From positions 1 to 18,733 of the forward strand of contig MU617220.1 in NCBI GenBank assembly GCA_025201705.1: a stretch of 18,733 nt of DNA. The letters are read 5' to 3'. This document shows positions 1 to 8,640 of this stretch, one piece after another. Origin of the DNA: Dissophora ornata. Its lineage: Eukaryota; Mortierellomycota; Mortierellomycetes; Mortierellales; Mortierellaceae. Position numbers and translations under genes: made by a program. The notes beneath the pieces were generated by a model. The model worked only from the letters and a program-made list of their open reading frames with translations. It did not search any database and had not been told where the DNA came from. Each line of letters starts with the position of its first letter. Position 1 is the first letter of the stretch.

Positions 1-1060
1 CAGGAATACAGATGTGTACTATTGTAGAGTATCCCACTAGCAGAGTTGTAGCGAGCTTTTCTTCTCATCGGCGATTTTTTTTTTTTTTATCGGCCGTCTT
101 GGGCTCAGTCTTTATTTTATTCTCGTGCATGTTTGTCCAGCCAGCCAGTGGTTTTTTTTCTATTTCACACATCACCCCAACAGCCAACCGGGTTACTCCT
201 GTGCTCTGCGCCAGGCGAATTATCAAAACAGTAGTGCTTTTGTTTTTTGTTTTTTTTGCTCTCGTGTTTTTTTGTTTTTTTGTTTTTTGTTCCGCACAGA
301 CTATGACCAAAACATGAAAAAACGCCACACGGCGTACCAGATCAATTACTCTTGTTTTTCTTTGTCCAACAAACAGCTGCCTTTGCCACAGCTGCCACCT
401 GCTGCCACAGGGCTTGCCTCAAACCTCATGCTAACATATGGCTACCATAGCGCGCGCGGTAGCAGCAAAAGCTGTGCACTTGTACACAAAATAAAAAAAA
501 ACCCCCCCTCCCCCCCAGCATACTTTTGACTTTTTTTGGTGGCTGGAACAGGAACATGGTTTTAACGCTCAGTGCTTCGCTCGACCTGAACCTTTTTTTT
601 TTCCCTTCTTAGAAACGCGTCCATCCTCGGGAACTGCTTCAGGTGCTCTTTGTTATCGCTATATCTCCATACTCAACTGGTTCTAACAAAAACGGGTCAT
701 CCCTCGGATGGGAAAACATAAAAAAATAGGTGAAACCACCCAACACCAACAGGTTTGTAAATCCCGAGGGTTTTTTTGTCGCTTTTCTTCGCTCGGTCGC
801 TTGATGATTTCGTTATTGAACAGAGCAGTGCATGGAGATATGAGTGCGAGAGAGAGTGAAGGGGTGGGCGACAATGTTCACAAAGTCTTGTTGTCTAGGA
901 GAGGACCTTTTTTTTTGAGCCAAGATGGGTAACACCGCGGTGGTTTTTGCCTTTTTGATCTCACCCTGCAGTGCACAACATGGACACTAGCGCCGTTCTG
1001 TTTGCTGCTGTGTGATATGTATTTCATGCATCCTGTCATAAGACTACACGAACGAAACGA
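1..1060. other. intergenic, T-rich, no gene seen
   Basis: I see no supportable gene here. The stretch is rich in T and A homopolymers (for example around 73-89, 240-290, 590-602 and 908-917) and a C tract near 502-517. Open frames on both strands are short and dominated by Phe/Leu/Ser or Lys from these tracts. No splice-consistent exon chain was found. It is probably intergenic DNA upstream of the arrestin-like gene. Confidence 0.6.
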
Positions 1061-1260
1061 GTGGTAAAGAGAGCAAAGGACCCTCTCTTTCCCCCTCCTT
1101 GGTATATTTCTTTTGTATATATCAGCGCCCACCTGTTTTTCCTCCCTCTTTTCACCTTTCTTTCTTTCCTTTCCCTCCGCCCCTTTCTCTCTCAGCTGCC
1201 TACAATTTCAATTTTTCATTTCATCGTCATCAAAAAAAAAAAAAGAAAAGAATCATCATC
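1061..1260 (+). promoter_or_regulatory. core promoter and CT-rich leader of the arrestin-like gene
   Basis: TATA-like sequence (tatatatc, about 1116-1123) is followed by a long pyrimidine tract (about 1130-1200) and an A-rich stretch before the ATG at 1261. A CT-rich stretch just before the start codon is common in filamentous-fungal promoters and 5' leaders. The ATG sits in a run of atc triplets. A 'ctctcag' around 1190-1196 could be an acceptor of a leader intron, but no donor was convincing. Confidence 0.45.
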
Positions 1261-2705
1261 ATGCTGAAGAAAATACTCGGTCAGGGCAAGAAGCCCAAGC
1301 GTCTGAGCATTCACATCGAAACCCCGGGGCCATCACACCCTCAGATGCTCACACAACAACAAGAAGGAGAAAAAGAAGCACTGACAATCATCAGAGGAAC
1401 CAAAGAACGACCGGGGTTTGTACAGGCCATTGTTACTCTGGAATTGGACCACGATACCCCTGGTGATGAGGTCGAGATTGTCTTCAAGGCAGTTGTCGGG
1501 TCTAGGATTCCAGGTACTGCACCGCCAGTTAGGAGATGAGACGAAGCGCGAGAAACAAAAACGAGAAACCCCGCCCCCCCCCCTTGTCAGGGTGTGCGGG
1601 TGTGCTTCGCCTCTCACTTTGATTTTTTTTTTTTCAGCGTACTCACACTCACCGTTTTTTTTAATACAAATAGTAAAGGGCGGAAATGCAATGTTCACAA
1701 TGTCAGTCTCGGAGCAAGTCCTCCAAAAGAAACGCTGGATCCTCCCCGTGAACAAACCAACACCGCACCTCATCCAAGCCGGAACTTACACCCACCAAGT
1801 CTTTGCCATCATCGAACCCTCCTGGCCTTCCTCCACCACCACCGCCGCCGCTTCCGCCGCCGCCAGTTCCAATAACAACCCCTCCGAGGGGTTTGTCCAG
1901 TACTCCTTTCAAGCCCAAATCTTGAAAATGGGTCTCACAAAGATATTGCTTCCAGTCCTCACCACCTCCAAAGAGTTCCAAGTACTCAATTACGAACAAC
2001 CTCTCAGATCCGGTCTCTCACCCTCTTCGACCCCTCATTCTGTCATGATGGTCAGCTCCAAAAAGAACCTTCCTATCGAGATTGCGGTCCCGTCCGACAA
2101 ATTGATGTTTGGTCAGAATGTACCTGTTACAATCCATGTGCATCCATTTCAGGAAGGATCGGCGTTTGAGGGTCAAGAGGTCGTGATTATGGAGACACGG
2201 TTCGGGATTCAGGAGACAAGACATGCTAGGTCATTGAACCCGATTATCAAAGACAAGTGGATCAAGGAATCAGTAGAGATGACGGTCCCGGGGACCTCGA
2301 TGGGTAGTTGGCCACAGAGTCGGAATGGATGGAAACGGACTGTAAAGGTGATGATGCCCAAGTCTGGACTTGAACCGCTTTCAACAGAAAAACCACGGCC
2401 GAGGTCAGGACTTGGACAGAAACTCGGACTGGGACCTGGACAAGGGCCCGGACTGGGGTTTGTAGTAGGACAAGGAGTAAAGTCGTCGTCGTCGTCGTCG
2501 TCGGGACCATTGTTGATGGCGAGTCTGAGGTCCAAGTACTATGATGTTACACACCAGCTAGTGATTGCTCTGAAGGTACGGACAAGCGGCGAGAAGGACA
2601 AGCAGGCAGAGGACGTTGAGATCCGACGTAAGTACAACATTTTTCGTTTTTTTGAGCCGGCTCAAAAAAGATGCTGCATTGTTTCTGAATCTTGTTTGCT
2701 GTTGT

Positions 2706-2739
<34 letters not shown>

Positions 2740-3072
2740 GATGATGTGTACACTGTAGAACAAAAGAGAGATGTTTGGTGCTAGCATTGAGCATGTACGC
2801 CGCTGAGTTTTCTAACACGCCCCCATTATTATTATTTTTTGTTTTTCCGTATGTTTGTTGCGTGCCATGTATACTATTTTTTTTGTACTTGTACGCCAAC
2901 AGTCGACTTCCAGATTATACACCCGATGCCCGAAGGACTGGACACGTCGGCAGAGTACCATGCAGTGGCCGCGTTTTCGTTCGAGAGCGACGAAATACCA
3001 ATATTCTTTGACCAGATGGACGCACGCACGGAGGCCGCCAGCAGAAGCTCTCCGATTCTACTTCGAATGTAA
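1261..3072 (+). CDS. arrestin-like protein (three exons)
   Basis: Exons 1261-1513, 1638-2627 and 2903-3072 join in phase (introns phase 1 and 1; donors gtactg and gtaagt; acceptors ttttcag and caacag), giving 470 aa. Exon 1 holds an arrestin N-terminal start (LSIHIETPGP) and the strand GDEVEIVFKA. Exon 2 continues with LQKKRWILPVNKP, AGTYTHQVFAI and SFQAQILKMGL. An arrestin-C-like half follows (EIAVPSDKLMFGQNVPVTIHV, then HQLVIALKV after a loop). Family members act as cytosolic or membrane adaptors, in fungi often linking membrane proteins to ubiquitin ligases; no PPxY or LPxY motif is visible here, and the protein ends soon after the C-domain. Low-complexity inserts are present: an Ala/Ser run, a Gly-Leu-Pro-Gln stretch and seven TCG-encoded serines (2483-2503). 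The ATG at 1261 is the first in frame after the leader. Family assignment is from visible strand patterns, without a search. Confidence 0.75.
1514..1637 (+). other. intron 1 of the arrestin-like gene, two possible acceptors
   Basis: Donor gtactg at 1514. The acceptor cag at 1635-1637 follows a long T tract. A second acceptor, tag at 1671-1673, also has a T tract and keeps the same phase, so it would only drop 12 residues (458 aa). The first has the stronger polypyrimidine tract. Confidence 0.55.
2628..2902 (+). other. intron 2 of the arrestin-like gene with GTT microsatellite
   Basis: Donor gtaagt at 2628 is close to consensus; the acceptor caacag ends at 2902. Joining restores phase: the split codon gives Leu before DFQIIHPMPEG. 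The intron holds a perfect 22-bp palindrome (2648-2669) and a run of about ten GTT triplets (2708-2738). Confidence 0.7.
2708..2738 (+). repeat. (GTT)n microsatellite in an intron
   Basis: About ten uninterrupted GTT triplets, preceded by an imperfect unit at 2701-2707. They lie inside intron 2 of the arrestin-like gene and so do not alter the protein. Confidence 0.9.
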
Positions 3073-3216
3073 AAGTAGAAAAGAAAAAAAATAGCTGTGT
3101 ATCAATAAAAAAAAAAAAAAAAAACGGGTGGACCGTTCTTGAAGTGAAGGGAAAAAAAACATGCTCCCCGTGCTTTGTATTGATTCTTGTACATGTACAA
3201 AGCACATTGACGTCCC
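3073..3216 (+). terminator. 3' end and poly(A) region of the arrestin-like gene
   Basis: The stop codon TAA (3070-3072) is followed by AATAAA at 3104-3109 and a run of about 17 A. A second AATAAA lies at 3217-3222. A 10-bp inverted repeat (3170-3179 with 3196-3205) could form a hairpin between the two signals. Confidence 0.5.
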
Positions 3217-3279
3217 AATAAAATCCTTCTCTTTCAGTTTTGCGTAACTAAAAGCACGCGAACTTGCTCTTGCGTGCCA

Positions 3280-4230
3280 TGAGCTTTCCCTCCCCCCATC
3301 CTCGCTTTCACGCTCGGCCCTTGTCTCCACCGCATTCTCTCTCTCCTTTCTCTCACGATCAACAATTCCCTCTAGGCTTGCTGGATAAGACTCGATCTGG
3401 TCTGGGATCAGACATTGCTTACTTGTTGCTATTGCCAATCGAACGATACAAAGACAAAGGGGCACATCATACAAGGATTTCAGAAGTGCAGCCGGGCCTT
3501 CTCCTGCGCGACAACGTTGGAGGCACTCAAGATTGGAACCGAGGTCGCTGTTGGAACACAAGTCCTGTTGGAGCATGCGGGCGAGATCTTTGGGGTTTAA
3601 TACTAGTACTTCTGTGGGGTCCTAGCACTGAATGGTGACTGCAGGAAGAGGTTACTCTGGCGAAGGCAATGGTGGACTGGACAGCTATAGTAGAAAGTGA
3701 GTGATCGCAACTGTAGCCTCCGATCCCGAGGCCAGTATACAGGAATCTATTGACGATGAAGACCAACTGCTGCTGCATCGTCAGTACCAGCCAGCTACAA
3801 CAACATCATCAACAATAGCATTTTAATCCAGGTAACCCGTGGGGTGTTTCTTCATCGTCAAGATCACCGTTGGTTGCGTCAAAGCCAAGTTCAGCAAGTA
3901 TTCCAATCGGCCTGCGATATCAATGAAGAAACGGAGTTGGCGTACAAGAGTTGGAGTAAGTACATTGGAACCGCCGCACATACACTATTCGCTGTTGTCT
4001 ATAGAGGCTTATGAACACATGAGTACACAGAGTTCTGTTTAGGCTATCATCCGCTCTGTATATGTGGCAGTAACTGAAGCCCATGATACGAGGCGCGACG
4101 GAAGCGTTCTCCAAAGTCCCGATTGGCCTTCGTAACAGCATTGACTCTGACCAGCCGTTTTAGACGAGGGAAAATACAACAATGATGATTTACCATGGGT
4201 CTTGTCACTCATGGTCTTCAAGAAACGTTT
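3280..4230 (+). pseudogene. decayed gene of unknown family in repeat copy A
   Basis: From the shared ATG near 3280 several protein-like stretches follow on the plus strand in different frames, separated by stops. They include EALKIGTEVAVGTQVLLEHA before the stop at 3600, and the IDDE and YKSWSKYIG segments. Downstream come pieces resembling VPIGLRNSIDSDQPF (about 4115-4160) and MGLVTHGLQETF (about 4196-4231). Parallel pieces occur in the other copy, which supports former coding capacity. I do not recognise the family. Frames shift several times, so no single intact protein is proposed. Confidence 0.4.
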
Positions 4231-5162
4231 GTCGCATATCAAAGATTGAAAAGTGTTTGGGTTCTACGAGTTCTGCGAGTTCTGACCAAGCAGTCAAAAG
4301 ACGTCTAACTACGGAGATAGCTTAAACATACTACTACTACGTGTTCACAGCGCCATTGCTTGCGCACTTACACGTTATTCCAACGCATGAACTGGTGACG
4401 ATTGGTATTTTCTGCTCCATCGCGGTATCCTGAGTAGCGGAACAGTGGTCATTGAGTTAGAGCGGCACTTGGTCATTTACAAGTTTCTTCACTTTTTGAT
4501 CCGCAAACGCATCTGAATGCTAGATTAACTACACCTATCCTATGTCCCGCCTCTGCCCGGGTGTCCCTGTGAAGTAGAGTGAATTCCGCCACTCAATAAA
4601 ACAGAAGCACGCTGAACTCGGATCAACAATATCGACTTTAATGTGGTAAAATACTTGGCGTGTAGCGCTTTCACAACTTTAGTGGATGCCAACGACTACG
4701 CAGGATGTATATTGTTGACTATGGAATGTGCTGTTAAGAGCCAAGACGACACAGCCAGTTTATATTCGTGAGGATACGGGTCGTTTGTATGCAGAAAGTA
4801 TAGGCACTTTTCAGCAGCATACAAGTCACATTTCCTCGCGGATTTCGATACCCTCAATCCGATCAAGGATTATGATACGATAAATCTGAAGCCTGCAGAA
4901 CTCTATAACTCAGAGCATCAGCGATCGCATCGCGTAGTGTGTTACTTTGACACCAAAAGCATACATCCTAGCACCATGGCGCCCTTGCACGCATCGACAT
5001 GCCTCCAACAACCGACAACCTTTGTGAATGCATCAATCCACTGATATCCTACGCGCGCTTCTCCCTTCCAATCCTCACACTCCCATAAATTTCTTTTACT
5101 CGCAATAACAATGTGATGTGTAGTCCTGACACTGCCACACCTCGCCCTCGTTAAAAAAACAC
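4231..5162. other. rest of repeat copy A, no gene seen
   Basis: No open frame worth reporting occurs on either strand. The sequence is nevertheless well conserved with 8632-9587 of the other copy. That fits a recent duplication, a 3' non-coding part of the former gene, or the body of a non-autonomous element. Confidence 0.55.
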
Positions 5163-5214
5163 GAGGCAGAGACGATATCTATCTTCAAGAGGCAGAGACG
5201 ATATCTATCTTCAA
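5163..5214 (+). repeat. 26-bp tandem duplication
   Basis: Two perfect 26-bp units (5163-5188 and 5189-5214), starting gaggcagagacgatatct, followed by a short partial third start (ggcgcagtgac). They sit between the end of repeat copy A and the Sel1-gene promoter. The other copy has nothing similar at its end. Confidence 0.9.
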
Positions 5215-5304
5215 GGCGCAGTGACTTTTTTTCCGTGTTTACGAATATGGACCGGGTTATCGCTTTCCTTCAGCCTTTTCTCTCACCCGTTCCTGGAAAA
5301 CACT

Positions 5305-5372
5305 TTTCTTTTATAAAAAAATATAAAAAACTCCCCCTTTCCCAGAAGAGCTCCCGACATCTACACCAGAAT
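5305..5372 (+). promoter_or_regulatory. TATA-like core promoter of the Sel1-repeat gene
   Basis: A long TATA-like stretch (tttataaaaaaatataaaaa, about 5309-5329) is followed by a short CT-rich run (cccccttt, about 5332-5340) and about 32 nt before the ATG at 5373. This spacing argues that translation starts at 5373. The earlier in-frame ATGs at 5235 and 5247 lie upstream of the TATA-like element. Confidence 0.45.
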
Positions 5373-6811
5373 ATGACAGAAGTTGAGCTCCAAGAACATC
5401 CCCAGATGTTCCGCGCTGTCTGTAAGGATAACATATCGGCGGTCTCAACTCCACTGTCGAACACAGTCAGCATTCAGCCCACTCTAGACATAACTACAGG
5501 GGAATATGTCATTCTTTGGCACGACGTCTTGAAGGTTTTCAAGGATGCTGACCGCATACTAAACGGAGGCATGACGGTTCCCTTCCTTATGGACAACAAC
5601 TCCAAATGGTAATTTCACGATTGACCAAGAATTGCTCTTGCTGTATTGCAGATGTAAGAACACACCGCTAAACACATCAACGTACCAACAATCTCTACCA
5701 ATGACTAAAATATAGTCTTAATCCGCTTCGAATCCAGACTTTTCCAGGCGTTGTCCTTGATGTTGTCCTTGGAACCCCCAGAGGTGACCTTAGCCTCGAG
5801 TATGAAAATACTTCAGACACTTCAGATCTTTCTTCAATGATGTCGTCCATTACTCTGGATAGCCCACAATTTTCACCAACCACACAATCTAGCGGGAGTA
5901 TTACATTCACAAACATCAAACAGAAGTATTTGAAAGCTGCCAACCAAGGACATGCCAATGCCCAGAACAAGTTAGGCATCATGTATGAGAATGGCGATGG
6001 CGTTCCACCGGACTATTCCAAGGCCATGAAATGGTATTGGAAGGCCGCCAAACAACGACACGTCGGAGCCCAGAAAAACCTAGGTGCCATGTACGACGTT
6101 GGCAAGGGAATTCCACAGAACTATTCCAAGGCCATGAGGTGGTATCGGAGAGCCGCTATCCAAAAAAACGCCCATGCCCAGTGTCGCTTAGGCTCCATGT
6201 ATGAGAATGGCTGCGGAGTTCGACAGGACTATTCCAAGGCCAAAGAGTGGTATTTGGAAGCCGCCTACCAAGGAGACGCGGATGCCCAGTGCGGCCTGGG
6301 TTCCATGTATGGGAATGGCCATGGAGTTCCACAGGACTATTTCGAGGCCAGGGAGTGGTATCTGAAGGCCGCCAACCAAGGAGACGCGGTTGCCCAGTGC
6401 AACCTAGGCACCTTGTACGACAATGGCCATGGAGGTCCACGGGACTATTTCGAGGCCTGGAAGTGGTATCTGAAGGCCGCCAAGCAAGGAGACGCGGTTG
6501 CCCAGTGCAACCTAGGTATCATGTATGACAATGGCTATGGCGTTCCACGGGACTATTTCGTGGCCAGGGAGTGGTATTTAGAAGCTGCCAACCTAGGAAA
6601 CGCCGATGCCCAGTTCAACCTAGGTATCATGTATGAGAAGGGCCATGGCGTTCTACGGAGCTATTACAAGGCCATAGAATGGTATTCGAGGGCCAATGTC
6701 CAAGGACACGGCGATGCCAATTACCGCGCAGTTTCATGTATGAGAATGGTAGATGAGCTCCACATGACTGTTTCGGGACCAGGGAGTGGTATCTCAAGGC
6801 CGCCGACCTAG
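5373..6811 (+). CDS. Sel1-repeat protein (two exons, probably truncated)
   Basis: Exons 5373-5608 and 5716-6811 are joined by an intron of 107 nt (donor gtaatt, branch-like gactaa, acceptor tatag, phase 2), giving 443 aa. Residues 1 to about 145 form an N-terminal region without repeats (VELQEHPQMFRAV, EYVILWHDVLKVFKDADRIL, GVVLDVVLGTPRGDLSLEYE); I recall similar leaders on Sel1 proteins of Mortierella-type fungi but cannot name a domain. From about residue 146, seven Sel1 units of 36 aa follow, each with the pattern AQxxLGxMYxNGxGVPxDYxKAxxWYxKAA. Sel1 repeats form an alpha-alpha solenoid for protein-protein contacts. The last ~30 residues (from about 6725) are out of frame relative to the repeat and look like read-through of a 1-nt deletion. 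The remaining repeats continue in another frame to 7170. The gene could still make a shortened solenoid; a functional role is not shown. Confidence 0.65.
5609..5715 (+). other. intron of the Sel1-repeat gene
   Basis: Donor gtaatt at 5609 and acceptor tatag ending at 5715, with a gactaa branch-like motif just before it. Exon 1 ends in codon phase 2 and exon 2 resumes in the frame of the seven Sel1 units, turning the TGG at the boundary into a Cys codon and avoiding the stop at 5610-5612. Confidence 0.65.
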
Positions 6812-7165
6812 GACACGTCACAGCTATGAACAGCCTAGATATCATGTACGACAATGTCGAGGACGTTCCACATTCCAAGGCCATAGGGCGGTATCTGAAG
6901 GCCGCTAACCAATGAGACGTCGATGCCCAGTGCAGCCTAGGCTCAATGTATGAGAATGACAAGGGAGTTCCACAGGACTATTCCAAGACCATAGAGAGGT
7001 ATCTGAAGGCCGCAAACCAGGGACATGTCAAAGCCCAGAACAGCCTTGGCGGAATGTACAAGAATGGAAAGAAGGGTGTTCCACAGAATGGTTCTCAGGC
7101 TATAGAGTGGTGGAAGAAAGCAGCTGAACAGGGGAATACTGAAGCGTTGTACGAGCTCGGGGCCA
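5920..7165 (+). repeat. 108-bp tandem repeats encoding Sel1 units
   Basis: About eleven 108-bp units, seven in the open frame and four in the broken tail. Several adjacent units are nearly identical over tens of bases (for example gacgcggttgcccagtgcaa at about 6381 and 6490), which suggests recent unequal exchange or conversion inside the array. Confidence 0.8.
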
Positions 7166-7170
7166 CGTAG
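6812..7170 (+). pseudogene. broken 3' part of the Sel1-repeat gene
   Basis: Sel1 units continue in a different frame from the upstream exon. Against neighbouring units there is a 1-nt loss near 6723-6735, GGA-to-TGA changes giving stops at 6754-6756 and 6913-6915, and a 6-nt in-frame loss near 6868 that removes an Asp-Tyr pair. The end (6946-7170) is open and closes with GTEALYELGAT-like residues and TAG, the likely original C-terminus. An intron bridging all lesions in phase was looked for and not found. Confidence 0.65.
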
Positions 7171-7313
7171 CAAGATAGCGAGTGTTCTACCAACGTAGTT
7201 GTGGTAGACTATTGGCAAATTCCTCAAATGTCCGTTAATGTCGTGGTATATAGAATTACTGATTACAGCTCACGATTACTTTTAGTTGTTTTCTATTGAC
7301 TGCACTTGGGTTA
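7171..7313 (+). other. 3' flank of the Sel1-repeat gene
   Basis: Short non-coding stretch from the old stop codon to AATAAA at 7314-7319, which would serve as the poly(A) signal of the gene and also marks the left edge of repeat copy B. Confidence 0.4.
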
Positions 7314-7388
7314 AATAAAATAAAATTCGCCAGGTGCACGCTTTCAGTTTTTGCGTTACTAAAAGCACGCAAACTTGCTCTTGCGCGC

Positions 7389-8640
7389 CATGAGCTCCCC
7401 ATACTCGCTTACACTATTGGTCTTATCTCTACCACTTCCTCCCTCTCCTTTTGCTCACTCCCAACAATTCCCTCTCGGCTTGTTGGATAAGGCTCGACCC
7501 GGCCCTTGGTGTACCTGGGGCCAGACATTGCTGACTTGATGATATTGCCAATCGAATAATGCAAATGAGAGGGGCACATCATCCAACGACCTCAGAAGCG
7601 CGGTTGGGCCTTCTCCCGCGCCACAATGTTGGAGGTACTCAAGATTGGAAACAAGCTTGGCGTTGGAAAACAAATCCTGTTGGAGCATGAAGGCGAGATC
7701 TTTGGGGTCTAGCTCTGCTGCAGTGTACTAGCACTGGAATGGACTGCAGGCATGGAGTCAGAGACTACTCTTGTGAAGGCGATGATGGACTGGGCAGCTA
7801 TAGTTGAAAATGAGTGGTCGCAACTATGGCATCTGAGGCCGAGGTCGGAGTGCAGGAATTTATTGACGACGAAGAATGCAGATGTCGTCAAAAACAAAAT
7901 CACGATACAGCCTGTTGTCAAGAACCCGCACTTCCCCACCATTATCAGTTGCTTCAACAGGACAGATGGTCTCAGGGGATTCTACAGAGGCACGCTATAT
8001 TCTGTCAACCAGAGACGACTTCACAACTCTGTAATTTCATGTCGAGACATTTTGTGTGTTAAACACCAACTACTGCTGCATCTTCAGAACCAACAGCAAC
8101 AGCAAAAGGTATCAGCAAAAACAGCAGTTCAATCCAGGTAAATCGTCCGGCATATCTTAGTTGTCAAGACTATCGTCGGCTGCACTGACAATTAAATATG
8201 GTCAGAAAGTACGCTAATCAGCCTGCGGATATCACAGAAGGAATGGAGTTGGCGAAACAAGAGACCGAGAAAGAACATTGGTGTCGCCGCACATGCAATA
8301 TTTGCTGTTGCCCATGGAGGTTTATGAATGCATGGGTGCGCAGGGTTCTATCAGGGCTGTCATCCGCACTACAGCTGCAACCGTAACTGTGGCCCATGAT
8401 AGGCGCATCGAAAGCGTTCTCCAAAGTCTTGATTGGTCTTCGCAACAGCATTAACCCTGACAAACCGTTGTAGATGAGGGACAAATACAAGAAGCAGTGG
8501 CGGTACTGTAGTTTTCGATTATAAGACCCTCAAAGACCATTGATATCCTTCTAATAAAGCGCCTGTTTTATAGGTAGCATATACATGCCAACGAGGATGT
8601 ATTATGGGTTTAGTCACTCGTGGTCTTCAAGAAACGCTAG
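7389..8640 (+). pseudogene. decayed gene of unknown family in repeat copy B
   Basis: The shared ATG near 7389 opens a frame with a Leu-rich start (MSSPYSLTLLVLSLPLP) that stops after about 50 codons. Later pieces match copy A in the same frames: LVKAMMDWAAIVENE (about 7776-7820) and ATMASEAEVGVQEFIDDEE (about 7817-7875). The frame at 7752-8141 is open for about 129 codons, but its conserved parts switch frame within it. A piece resembling LIGLRNSINPDKPL (about 8430-8468) corresponds to one in copy A. Family not recognised; probably non-functional. Confidence 0.4.

Larger units (their letters stand above)
3217..5162 (+). repeat. dispersed ~2 kb direct repeat, copy A (decayed coding sequence)
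   Basis: This segment matches 7314-9587 in the same orientation over nearly its whole length, with small indels. Diagnostic shared blocks are gctgaactcggatcaacaat (about 4612 and 9010), cctctgcccgggtgtccctg (about 4550 and 8950) and tactactacgtgttcacagc (about 4331 and 8732). Both copies begin with an AATAAA, then ctttcag, then a shared gccATGAGC start context (near 3280 and 7389), and both end in an A run. Coding-like pieces are conserved between copies but interrupted: a segment ending VLLEHAGEIFGV then stop (to 3600), AMVDWTAIVES (about 3668-3700), IQESIDDEDQLLLHRQYQ (about 3737-3790) and ELAYKSWSKYIGTAAHTLFA (about 3930-3995). No transposase, reverse transcriptase or terminal inverted repeat was recognised. 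It is either a decayed duplicated gene or a non-autonomous element. Confidence 0.75.

Noticed and set aside
12..529. Open frames of 101 and 134 codons at the left edge
   Set aside because: They are made largely of Phe/Leu/Ser from T tracts and have no splice-consistent partner or motif.
2209..2535. Minus-strand frame of 108 codons (Asp run, Pro-rich)
   Set aside because: Antisense to arrestin exon 2; the Asp run is the reverse of the TCG serine codons.
5235..5372. Earlier in-frame ATGs (5235, 5247) as the Sel1-gene start
   Set aside because: They lie upstream of the strong TATA-like element at about 5309-5329, and the extra peptide is low in family-like character; ATG 5373 fits better.
6156..6528. 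Repetitive open frames opposite and beside the Sel1 array
   Set aside because: They are shadows of the 108-bp repeat in other frames; the Sel1 frame explains the periodicity.
6749..6916. An intron that would remove the first Sel1 stop and the second stop
   Set aside because: The candidate donor (6749) and acceptor (6916) do not join in a phase that restores the repeat frame, and the skipped DNA is itself recognisable Sel1 coding sequence.
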